Origin: HXMU1428-3 sp965215715
GTDB lineage: Bacteria > Pseudomonadota > Alphaproteobacteria > Rhizobiales > HXMU1428-3
Assembly (NCBI GenBank): GCA_965215715.1
Contig: OZ244129.1
Coordinates: 1-64,000 of the forward strand
Direction: 5' to 3'
Length of the DNA stretch: 64,000 bases
Within the stretch, counting starts at the first letter, position 1. Each line of letters opens with the position of its first letter. Under the pieces are notes generated by a model. It searched no databases. It was not told where the DNA came from and saw nothing but the letters and a program-made list of their open reading frames with translations. Both the position numbers and the translations under genes were made by a program. This document shows positions 31,556 to 41,300 of this stretch, in pieces.

Positions 31556-32011
31556 TTAGAACTTAAAGCTTTTTTTCATTGAAGGTAGACAAAACCAAAA
31601 ATTGGCTATGGCATTATTGGCCTCTTCAATATGTCGCTCAATGTTATCAATCGGCAGCCTGATATGGATCCAATTGCTGTCTTCGTCTTTGCAGGTATAG
31701 TCATCTTGATCTGATAAACTTATTAAGGGGCATCTCATTTTGGCCAAACCTGTAAGTAATTTAGCTTTGTTTTGATTTTGTATGGGGGAATTGGCAGTGA
31801 AATCAGTTATGAACAAATCGAATTTGAGATTTTTAGGCTCATTGGTGAGTTGATCTAATAGACTTTGTTCTTGGAGCGGGGAATTGATTGCCTCTATTTG
31901 ATAAAAAAACCAAATACGGTTGATCAGTCTACGCAGACGAATTTCATCATTGGGTTGAATATGTAACAATTGCACGATTGCTTCGCGTGGAGACGCTGTT
32001 AAGGGGTCCAT
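31556..32011 (-). CDS. hypothetical protein, possible degenerate receiver-like domain
   Basis: The product is 151 aa, cytoplasmic, with Asp- and Asn-rich composition. I do not recognise a family firmly. The segment KFDLFITDFTANSP near residue 63, followed by KMRCPLISLSDQDDYT, looks like the beta3/beta4 part of a response-regulator receiver (D-x-x-I-T-D-F and P-x-I-x-L-S). The usual N-terminal acidic pair and the conserved Lys are not obvious. The C-terminus is basic (SMKKSFKF). It converges with the BcsS-like gene and has no kinase nearby. Confidence 0.6.
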   Translation of the reverse strand: MDPLTASPREAIVQLLHIQPNDEIRLRRLINRIWFFYQIEAINSPLQEQSLLDQLTNEPKNLKFDLFITDFTANSPIQNQNKAKLLTGLAKMRCPLISLSDQDDYTCKDEDSNWIHIRLPIDNIERHIEEANNAIANFWFCLPSMKKSFKF

Positions 32012-32137
32012 AGCTGCTTAACCCTTTTTTCCCATATAGATTGTTTCCACCACTTATATACACTTAATTGATGTAGGTTAATTTATTATTGATTTGGAAA
32101 AAATAGTTTATTTTTTTTGGAGAAAAAGAGAGCCTTT

Positions 32138-32314
32138 ATGAGTGATATGGTGTTTAACATTGTTGCCCTCGGTGTTCTTGGGGGTATCGCTTGGCATGGT
32201 TTGACATATAAAGATGCAGATGGGCAGCGCCCATTCGTTCATCTGTTGTTTGGTTGTATAGCTTTGCTTTATGCGTTTCGAATTTTGTTTTCGGAAATTT
32301 TTCGTGTTTGGTAG
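32138..32314 (+). CDS. small membrane protein, 58 aa
   Basis: From the ATG at 32138 the product is 58 aa with two hydrophobic segments (FNIVALGVLGGIAWHGL and LLFGCIALLYAFRILF) joined by a polar loop YKDADGQRP. A GGAG and an AGAGAG purine run lie upstream. An upstream in-frame TTG at 32117 would merely add a lysine-rich leader that includes the ribosome-binding site. No family is recognised. It appears monocistronic. Confidence 0.6.
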   Translation: MSDMVFNIVALGVLGGIAWHGLTYKDADGQRPFVHLLFGCIALLYAFRILFSEIFRVW

Positions 32315-32576
32315 GTCTTATCATTATGATCTATTTAACACAGCTGTCATAAAGGCATGTCATTTACCACAATTTTAGGTTGATCTTTCCCTTTTCAATT
32401 TATAGTTGTATTTAGGTAAAGTAGATACAATTTATCTAGATGGTTTTGTTATACCATCTGGGTTTGTTGTGATTGTTTTTCATTTATTTTTTTAGGTCTT
32501 GTTTCCTCTGTTTACGGGGGATTGCGGTTTGCTTTTTCATATCCAAGGGACTGGAGCAAAAGGTTTAAGTTAACCA

Positions 32577-33224
32577 ATGTATGAAATCTCTAGATTAACA
32601 AAAACTCAGATGCGCAGGCGTTCGCAGATCATCAATGCTGCCATGGTGGTTTTAGCGCGTGATAAAGATTTAAATCTTGATAATATTATTAAAATTTCTG
32701 GGGGGTCTAAAGGGGCCATTTATGACTTTTTTGGCAACAAGGCAGGTTTAGAAGTTGCTGTTAGTGAAGAAATTTATGTCCGTGTTCAGAAACTTATTGA
32801 TACGATTACCAAAGACTTTAATCAGTCTGTTGCCAGCGATGAGTTAGATTATGAGCGATTTGGACTGTTTGTTTTTCAAATGCTCAAAGCTTTAAATAAC
32901 AAAAAGGCACGCGAAGCAGTGCAGTTGATGTTTTATAAGTTCCCTCAAAATAAGTCGAATTTGAAACATTTTTATAAAGAGGGACCTGAACAGTTGGTCA
33001 ATAATTTTTCTAATTTCCTTGAACGTTTAGCAAAACAAAAAGGGACTGTATTGGCCTGCCCGCGTCATTGTGCTGTTATTATTTTGGGCAGTATTATTGC
33101 GCCTTATTTTTTGGAAATGGTTTTTCAAGAACAACCCCATGGTTTAAAAAAAGTTGAGCTTGAAGAGCATTCGCAATGGGTTGTGAACGTGTTGTTAAAA
33201 GGTCAGTTGCAAAGCTTGGTTTAG
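32577..33224 (+). CDS. TetR-family transcriptional regulator
   Basis: The product is 215 aa. The helix-turn-helix at residues ~25-60 (IIKISGGSKGAIYDFFGNKAGLEVAV) is typical. The C-terminal ligand domain is helical, with one Cys pair region ACPRHCAVIILGS near residue 160, and resembles the TetR_C group found near efflux pumps. No efflux gene or divergent partner is close; the next gene is a convergent helicase. The 260 bases upstream contain an imperfect inverted repeat AGATGG/CCATCT near 32437 that might be its operator, with low certainty. Confidence 0.88.
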   Translation: MYEISRLTKTQMRRRSQIINAAMVVLARDKDLNLDNIIKISGGSKGAIYDFFGNKAGLEVAVSEEIYVRVQKLIDTITKDFNQSVASDELDYERFGLFVFQMLKALNNKKAREAVQLMFYKFPQNKSNLKHFYKEGPEQLVNNFSNFLERLAKQKGTVLACPRHCAVIILGSIIAPYFLEMVFQEQPHGLKKVELEEHSQWVVNVLLKGQLQSLV

Positions 33225-33246
33225 ACTTTGCCATCTGGATTTTAAT

Positions 33247-34341
33247 TTATCTGACAAGCGTGATTGTGTGTGCCGCACGTGTGACAGCTGTGTAGAGCCA
33301 TTGACGGGCGCTTTCCTTAAATGCCCAGCTTTCATCAAAAAGAATAATGTCATCCCATTGTGAGCCTTGGGCTTTGTGCACGGTGATGACATAGCCATAG
33401 TCAAATTCATCAAAGTTGCGGCGCTGGGTCCAGTCGAGTTCTTTTTCTTTTCCTTCGAAAAAATGACGCCATACGCGTACACGGGTGGTCTTGGCTTGAA
33501 CCATGGCTTGGTCTGGTATGAGGCGCATGGTCAAACGGCCCTTAACATCATTGGAGGTTTTGGAGACGGTCCAAAGGCTACCGTTGAGCAGGCCTTTCTT
33601 TTTGTTGTTGCGTAAACAAATGAGGCGTTCGCCAACATTGGGCAAGGGGCCTTGATACTCTTTTAGGTCACGAAGACGCTGGTTGTAAGAGCGGCGGGTT
33701 TTGTTGATGCCGACTAGGATTTGATCTGTTTCTAGAACATCTTGTGTCTCAATGTCATTTTTGGAGATGATGCGACTTTCGCCATAGCGGCCATATTCCA
33801 ATTGATCACCTTGGCGAATGCTCATTGACATGGCGATGATGGGATTGTTTTTGGCCTGGCGGTGAACTTCTTGAAGCAAGAAATCGGGTTCATGGTTGGT
33901 GAAAAATCCAGCCCCTTTTACAGGCGGAAGCTGTGCTGGATCTCCTAGTACCAGAAGTTTGGTGCCAAAGGATAAAAGATCGCGGCCAAGTTCTTCGTCG
34001 ACCATGGAGCATTCATCAATGATGACAAGATCTGCTTTTTTAACCGGGCTGTCCCGGTTCATGAAAAAATCAGGGGTTTCGTTACTTTCTTCACCCGGGC
34101 GATAAATCAGGCTGTGAATGGTGGAGGCGCCCTCACACCCTTTGTCGCGCATAACGAGGGCGGCTTTGCCTGTAAAAGCGGCAAATAAAACTTTGCCATC
34201 TACATTTTCGGCGATGTGTTTGGCGAGCGTGGTTTTGCCTGTGCCAGCATAACCAAACAAACGAAAGACGGGGGCATTACCATGATGAAGCCAATCATCA
34301 ACAGCGCTCAGGGCAGCGTCTTGTTCAGGGGTCCATTTCAT
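33247..34341 (-). CDS. Dda/RecD2-like SF1B DNA helicase
   Basis: The protein is 364 aa, a compact superfamily 1B helicase. Motif I is FGYAGTGKTTLAKHI near residue 30. Motif Ia includes FTGKAALVMRDKG. Motif II is LVIIDECSMVDEE near 108. Motif III is LVLGDPAQLPPV near 133. Motifs V and VI are VITVHKAQGSQWDDIILFDE and WLYTAVTRAAHTITLV near the C-terminus. It unwinds DNA 5'-3' using ATP, and relatives include phage T4 Dda and the core of RecD2. It stands alone among bacterial genes, without phage neighbours. Its length is near that of Dda (439 aa) minus the hook domain. Confidence 0.92.
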   Translation of the reverse strand: MKWTPEQDAALSAVDDWLHHGNAPVFRLFGYAGTGKTTLAKHIAENVDGKVLFAAFTGKAALVMRDKGCEGASTIHSLIYRPGEESNETPDFFMNRDSPVKKADLVIIDECSMVDEELGRDLLSFGTKLLVLGDPAQLPPVKGAGFFTNHEPDFLLQEVHRQAKNNPIIAMSMSIRQGDQLEYGRYGESRIISKNDIETQDVLETDQILVGINKTRRSYNQRLRDLKEYQGPLPNVGERLICLRNNKKKGLLNGSLWTVSKTSNDVKGRLTMRLIPDQAMVQAKTTRVRVWRHFFEGKEKELDWTQRRNFDEFDYGYVITVHKAQGSQWDDIILFDESWAFKESARQWLYTAVTRAAHTITLVR

Positions 34342-34448
34342 GATTAGCCTTTGGGTGTGATATGTTTTGATTTGTTGTGTTAGTTATTTAGCAAATTGAT
34401 ATCGATCGTAAAGAGAAGATTTATAGGTTTTGATGAAAGGGGGCGGAA

Positions 34449-34871
34449 ATGATGACAGAGTTTACACCATTGATGTCATTTTTAGGAGGGGCCTTAATTG
34501 GGCTGTCTGCGGTGATTTTAATGGGGGGATTGGGGCGTATTGCGGGTGTTTCAGGCATATTGGGTGGGTTGTTTACTGTTGATCTGTCTGGGGCTTTATG
34601 GCGAATGGCGTTTTTGGCGGGTCTGGTTTTATCCCCGTTTTTATATCGCAAAGTCAGTGGTGAGTTGCCGGACTTTGCTGTGACCAGTGATGTGTTTTAT
34701 TTGGTGGCGGCAGGGCTGTTGGTTGGCTTTGGCACCTCGATTGGCAGTGGTTGCACCTCTGGTCATGGGGTGTGCGGGATCGCGCGGCTCTCGAAGCGGT
34801 CATTGGTGGCCGTCCTGGTGTTTATGGTGAGTGCAATGGTGACTGTTTTTATTGTCCGGCATGTTATTTAA
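34449..34871 (+). CDS. YeeE/YedE family sulfur-compound transporter, N-terminal half
   Basis: The product is 140 aa with about four membrane segments. The conserved cysteine motif IGSGCTSGHGVCGIARLS near residue 100 is the hallmark of YeeE/YedE (PF04143), a family that includes the thiosulfate importer TsuA. Here the transporter is split into two consecutive genes. The start ATG at 34449 is doubled (ATG ATG) after a GGGGCGGAA run. The second half follows after 10 bases, so the two are surely co-transcribed and form one complex. Confidence 0.9.
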   Translation: MMTEFTPLMSFLGGALIGLSAVILMGGLGRIAGVSGILGGLFTVDLSGALWRMAFLAGLVLSPFLYRKVSGELPDFAVTSDVFYLVAAGLLVGFGTSIGSGCTSGHGVCGIARLSKRSLVAVLVFMVSAMVTVFIVRHVI

Positions 34872-34881
34872 GGGGGAGGGT

Positions 34882-35295
34882 ATGCAAGTTTTGATTGCTT
34901 TGATTGCGGGTTTGATTTTTGGACTTGGGTTGGTTGTCTCTGGGATGAGCAACCCTTCTAAAGTTTTGAATTTTTTGGACATTTTTGGCTCTTTTGATGC
35001 CAGCCTTTTGTTTGTTATGGGCGGTGCGGTGCTGACAAGCTTTCTTGGGTATCGATTGGTTTTGCGCCAACCGCATCCTTTGTTTGCCAATAAGTTTCCC
35101 TCTTCGCCAAGTGGTTTAATTGATGGGCGGCTTATACTGGGGGCTGTGATGTTTGGCATTGGTTGGGGGTTGGTTGGGTTTTGCCCTGGGCCTGCGCTTG
35201 CCAGTTTAACATTTGGTGGCTTAAGTGCCTTGATATTTTTTGGCGCGCTGTTGATTGGATTGATGGCGGCAAAACTGGTTAGTGGTTTTTTATAA
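34882..35295 (+). CDS. YeeE/YedE family transporter, second half (DUF6691-like)
   Basis: The product is 137 aa from the ATG at 34882, which has a strong GGGGGAGG site. It has about four membrane segments. The signature FGIGWGLVGFCPGPALASL near residue 100 bears the second conserved cysteine of the pair. LGLVVSGMSNPSKVLNFLDI near residue 15 is typical of the DUF6691 partner. It should pair with the preceding gene to move thiosulfate or another reduced sulfur species across the inner membrane. No sulfurtransferase or regulator gene is adjacent. Confidence 0.9.
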   Translation: MQVLIALIAGLIFGLGLVVSGMSNPSKVLNFLDIFGSFDASLLFVMGGAVLTSFLGYRLVLRQPHPLFANKFPSSPSGLIDGRLILGAVMFGIGWGLVGFCPGPALASLTFGGLSALIFFGALLIGLMAAKLVSGFL

Positions 35296-35301
35296 AGAGA
35301 G

Positions 35302-35335
35302 AAGCTTGGTCATAAAAAAAGAAAACCAGGCTTTT
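35302..35335 (+). terminator. terminator between the YeeE/YedE pair and the giant adhesin gene
   Basis: AAGCTTGGT and ACCAGGCTT form a stem with one G-U pair around a 14-base A-rich spacer and run into TTC on the + strand. The A-rich spacer makes it imperfect. It lies between two convergent genes. Confidence 0.5.
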
Positions 35336-35345
35336 CAATGTGGGC

Positions 35346-38300
35346 TTACCACTCGATGCGTTCGATGTCTGTGAAATCAATGGTGCTGCCATCTTGTAAG
35401 TTAACAGTGCCGTCGGCGTCATCTGAAAGCTCAAGTCTTGTTTCGTTTTGTGATTCGATTTCGCCCTGGGTAAGAGTTACAGTCCAATCTGTGCCGTAGG
35501 TTCCAAGATCAGTTTCCCCGTCTTGTAAGTTAATGGTATCTATCCATGCGTTACCTGTGCCACCATTGACTGTGTCATTGCCATCACCTGTTTGATATTT
35601 GAATAAGTCATTGCCATCGTTGCCGTTTAAGATGTCATCACCGATGCCGCCAATGATTGTGTCGTTGCCATCACCACCATGGATTGTGTCGTCGCTATTT
35701 TGATAGGATATTTCGGTTATTTGGGCTTCATTGTTGAGTGTTAGGTTATTATTGCCGGCCAAATCTTCTACAACGCCATTCGTGTCAGTTTTAAAGTGCC
35801 AGTTGCTGATCAGTCCTGGTTCTGATGCGGGGTCATCTAGAGGCGTGGCATGATTGTCTAAAATTTCTTGATAGCCGCGAACGTCATTAAAAATACGAAC
35901 TTCATTAATTGTTCCTTCAAACACTTGATGATCTTGGAACCCACCGCCCAATGTATCTTGTTCTTGACCTAGAACGATGGTGCCGCCTGAAGTTAAGGGG
36001 CCAGCGCTGATTTCAGGGGTGGTGTATTCGTGCTGTCCATCAATGTAGAAATCGGCAATTCCGTTGTTTTGATCCCAAGATATAGAAAGCATGTGCTCTG
36101 TTCCATCAAATAGGCTTGAACTGGGGACTTGAGTGTTGTGAGCCTTGCCATCAACGATCATGATCAATGTGTCCGTGGCTGATGCGACCGATACTAAAAA
36201 TTCATTATCGGTGCCTGGGACCGCATAAGAAAATAAAGGTGTGCCGTTGGGTGATGGTGATGATGATGCAAAGCGGATTTCAATTGTTAAGTCATTTGTT
36301 GGGAAATCTGCAACATCACTGACGATTGCGTAATCTTTGCCATTTCCATTTTCATTTAATGAAAGTTGGTATGGGGATAATGAGTTTTCGCCATAAATGA
36401 TATCATCGCCAGTGCCTGCATAAATGGTGTCATGACCGCTGTCGCCATAAATGATGTCATCGTCACCGCCGCCATAAAGGGTTTCTGTTGCTGTGGTGCC
36501 AGCAATATTTAAGGACTCAAGGTCTGTGACATTGATGGTAAGAGCTTCTTTATATGTGTTGCCATAGCTATCTGTTACCTGAACGGTAATTTCATGAGAA
36601 GTGGTGATGTCATAATCAATGTTGGCCTCAGCTTTCACACGTACCTCATTGCCAACGATTTCAAAGAACCCTGAAGGGTCGTTGGTTAGAGAATAGGTGG
36701 CTGTGTCTCCTACATCTTGATCTGATGTGGCAAGGGTGGCGACAACGGTGCCGCCGGTTGCGTTTTCATCAACGTTTGTGGTGCTGTTTGTAGTTTTGTC
36801 TTCCCAATCAAGTGATCTGATGTCTTGGAAGATACCTTCTTGATGTCCATCGAGCCCTGAACGATTGTTCCAGGTAAAGACCAGGTCGCCATTTTCCAGC
36901 TGGATGACATCTGGGTGACTTGAACTGCCATCTGTTGGGTTGTTAATGAGCTCTTCAGGACCAACTTTTTCACCCGTTGCATCAAACCGTTGGGCAGCAA
37001 TTGTGTCTGATCCAGATTGCCAGGTGACCACAAAGCCACCATCTTGGAGCTCGGTCATTTCAACACCTGTTTGATCTCCTGTTTCCGTGGTGTTGATTTG
37101 GAACTCTTTGCCGATCAGGTCGCCGTTTTGGGCAAAATGCTGGGCGACAATGGCGGTGCCATCGCTATCAACGCTTGGGGTTTGCCAGGCAATGACAAAG
37201 CTGCCATCGGCTAGGGTGATGATGTCTGGATCAAGCTGGTCACCTGCTGTTGTGGTGTTGGCTTGGGTTTCTGTGCCGACTTTGTTGCCATGGCTATCGA
37301 ACCGTTGGAATACAATGGCATTGCCATCTTCATCGATATTTGGGCTTTCCCAAGTGATGATATAGCCGCCCTCAGGGGTTGCGGCCATTTCGGCGTCAAT
37401 TTGATTGCCGTCCGTTGTGGTGTTGACTTGTGTTTCTGTTCCCACCTTGCTGCCAGTGGCGTCAAATTTTTGGGTGTATATGGCATTGCTGTCTCCATCG
37501 CCCGGGCTGCGCCAGGCCACGATGTAGCCGCCATCTGTGGTGCCAAGAATGTCTGATGGGTATTGTGAGCCGGGCAATGTTGTATTGACGACGATTTCGC
37601 CCCCCACTGTGTTGCCGTTGGCATCATATTGTTGGACGATGGTGTCATAATAATCGGCTTGTCCGATGCTGACCCAGGCAATGGCAAAGCCCCCATCTTC
37701 CAGGCTGGTTACATTTGGCCAATATTGATGGTTATTTGTTGTGGTGTTGACCTGGAATTCATCGCCAACTGTGTTGCCATTGGCATCAAAGCGTTGGGCA
37801 AAGACACCGTGGCCGCTACCATCTTGATCGTAGGAATACCAAGTTGTGATGTAGCCGCCATCTTCAAGGGCGGCTGAGACGCCGCGGCGTTGGTCAGTTG
37901 TTATGTAGGTGTTGGCTTGTTGGTCATCCACTTTTGTGACTGAGTTGGTGACATAAATATCTGTGGGGGCTTCATTTAAAATATCTGCTACAGCTACTGT
38001 TCTGTCTGCAAATTGGAAGTGTTCAACGTCTTGCACTTTGTCTGTTCCATCAGGGGAACCGGGGCGGTTATCTTGGAGGGTGTATTTATTTATCTCTTCG
38101 TCATAGCTGATGGTGTAGTCCGCCCAGTTGCCTGAGTAGACAGCAGTATCTATTCCTGCTCCACCATAAATAGAATCATTATTTTGGTCGCCTTGGAGTG
38201 TATCGTTGTCCTCACCACCATCTAGTATGTCGTCGCCGGATCCTCCCCAAATGGTGTCAGCCCCTTGATTGCCATAAAGTGAGTCAGATCCACTGTTTCC

Positions 38301-41300
38301 TAGTATCTCATCATTTCCACCCCCTCCAGAGATGGTATCGTCTCCACTCATACCGGATAGTTTGTTGGCGTTGGCATCTCCTGTAATGCTATCGTTATTA
38401 GAACTACCTATAACATTTTCAAAACCAGTAAGTTTGTCGCCTTGAGCATCGCCGCCAGAGCCAGAACCATCTGCAAGGCTAACGGTTACAGCATCAGAGC
38501 CATCATATCTAACTTCATCAATGCCTGTGCCACCGATTAATGTGTCAGCACCTGTACCGCCAATGATGCTGTCATTACCCTCTCCTGCGTCGATGTGATC
38601 GTCGCCAGCGCCGCCAATGATTGTGTCGTGCCCACCTAATGCTCTGATAGAATCTTCTTCTGATGTGCCATTGAGAAAATCATGATTTTCAGTGCCTGTT
38701 ATCGATGAGTAAATATTTTCGACATTAATGGTTAGAGTTTCAGAATAAGTTGCGCCATGAACATCTGTTACCGTTACTTCAATGGTGTGAGAGGTGGCGG
38801 TTTCATAATCAATGTTTGCACCAGTTTTCACACGTACTTCATTGCCAACGATTTCAAAGAACCCTGAGGGGTCGTTGGTTAAAGTATAGGTTGCTGTCTC
38901 GGACGGAATTAAGCTGTCTGCGTCAGTACTGCCTAGGGTTGCTACAACAGTGCCTGCTGTGCTGTTTTCATCAATGTTGATCAGTTGTTCAGCATTATTA
39001 ACGATGGTTAGGTTGTTGTTTCCGGCAAGGTCTGTAATTGTGGTGCCGTTAATTTCATCGTTGAAATTATAATAACTGACAAGACCAGTAATGGTTTCTG
39101 GGTCGGTTAAGGTTTGACCGGCATTGTCAGCAATTTCTTGGGCGGTGCGGACATCGTTGAAAATGCGCACATCATAATATTCGCCATCAAAGGTTTGGTT
39201 TGAATCAAAGCTATCACCAACATTATCTTGTTCTTGACCTAAAATTAAGGTGCCGCCTGTGGTTATCGGGGCTCCGGCTTGATGGGTGCCGGTGTCTTCA
39301 AGCGTGCCATCGATATAGGTTTTTAGCTCGCCTGTGGTGCTGTCCCAAGACACAGAGAGTTGATGCTCGGTGCCATCAATTAAAGCGTCTTGTGGTATGC
39401 TGGTGTCGTAGGTGCTACCATTAATGAAGATCTTCAATGTTCCGTTGTTGATTTCAATTAGTAATTCATTGTCTGATCCTGCCACGGCATAGCTGGCTAT
39501 TGGGGTTGTTGCTGAGCCCGGTGAACTGGAGGCAAAGCTAAGCTCCATAGTGAAGGTCGATGTTGGAAAGTCAGCCATGTTAGAGGCTTCAAGATAGCCG
39601 CCGGATGAGCCTGTGACATCCATTGAGCCATCAGTTGCTTCGACGATGATATCTGTTGGGGTGTCATTTAGTATATTTGCAACGGTCTGTGTGCCGTCGG
39701 CAAATTGGAAGAACTCGACGTTTTGTACTGTGTCCTTGCCATCAGGAGTGCCGGGGCGGTTGTCCTGGATTGTATAAATGTTATTGGCAGCATCAAAGCT
39801 AATTGTATAGTCAGCCCAATTGCCTGAGAAGACAGCCGTATCTGTTCCTTCTCCGCCATTAAGGGTGTCGTTGTCATTGGTGAAATTTTCATAAAGCTGG
39901 ATATTGTCTATTGCTGTTCCGCCATAATCTACTGAGCCAACTTCTTTAAATTGCAATGTGTTTGAACCATCGCCGGCACCACCCACCAAGTCAAAAGTGA
40001 AGGTTTGCATGGTCCCAGAATTTGTCTCAACTGTATCAATCAGCTGGCCACCCCAATAGACTTCTAGTGATTGGTCATAGGATCTATAATCGGCTGCATC
40101 TAAAGAGAGTATGTAGCTTGTTCCCTCTGTTATGTCTGATACGGTTTGAGAGAAACTTATATTTCCTGGTGAATGGTCTGTGTCCAAATAGTTTGTGCCT
40201 TCGCTGGCCGCGATGCCGTATCCATCGCCGGTTGATTTTATTTGAAAGCCTGGTCCCTCATCTAATGTCCAACCCGTGCTGCCATTTTCAAAGCTGCCAT
40301 TGACAATAAGGTTGGTGGATGTGGCGCTAGGGTCGTTGCCAGCAAGGATATCATCACCAGCATTGCCGTAAAGATAGTTGTTGTTGGCGTCACCAGTAAG
40401 GTTGTCATTATAGGATGAGCCATCGATTTTCTCAATGTTGATGAGTGTGTCACCTGTCGCTTCACCGCCAGAATGGATGCCAGTTTTCAGATTAATTGTA
40501 ACCCCTTCTGAGCTTGTGGCATAAGAGGCCCAGTCTTGCCCATCGCCGCCATCAAGCGTGTCAGCGCCAGCACCGCCCCTTAACGTATCTGAGCCGCCCA
40601 TTCCATAAAGTGTGTCGTCATCTTGACCACCGACCAGAACATCGTAGGAGTTTCCACCTGTTAAGGTGTCGTCCCCGCCATTGCCTATGAGCAAGTTGTT
40701 TACATCGTTGCCAGTGATGTTGTCTGCATAATTTGATCCGCTAACATCTTCAATGTTGGTCAGGGTGTCGCCTTCAGCGTGGCCGCCAGAGGCTGTGCCT
40801 GTGGCCAAGTTGATTGTTACGCCAGCATCTGAGCTTGAATAGTCAATCCGGTCTGTGCCTGCGCCGCCGTCGATATTGTCAGCGCCTTCACTGCCTGTGA
40901 TTTTATCTCTTCCATCGCCGGTTGCAATTGTGTCTTCTTCAGAGGTGCCTGTTTGTAAATCATTATTGGCGGTGCCAGTGTAGTTTCCTTCATAATCTTG
41001 GACATTGATTGTGATGACTTCTGAAAATGTGTTGCCTGCTCTATCTGTGACTTGGACTGTGATGTCGTGAGAGGCTGCAGTTTCATAATCAATGGTTTGG
41101 TTTTCTTTTACACGCACTTCATTGCCGACAATTTCAAAATGGCCGGAAGGGTCGTTTGTGATGGTGTAGGTAAAGCTTTCGCGATTGTCATCATCTGTTG
41201 TGCTAAGTGTTGCAACCACTGAGCCAGATGGATCATAGGCTGAGCCAATTGTACCGCCATCAGTTACTGTTTCATTAACAGTGCCGCCTGTAAAGGTAAT

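Noticed and set aside
33247..34341. Helicase as evidence of a prophage (Dda-like)
   Set aside because: All neighbours are ordinary bacterial genes with no structural, lysis or integrase genes, and Dda/RecD2-like helicases are common in chromosomes.
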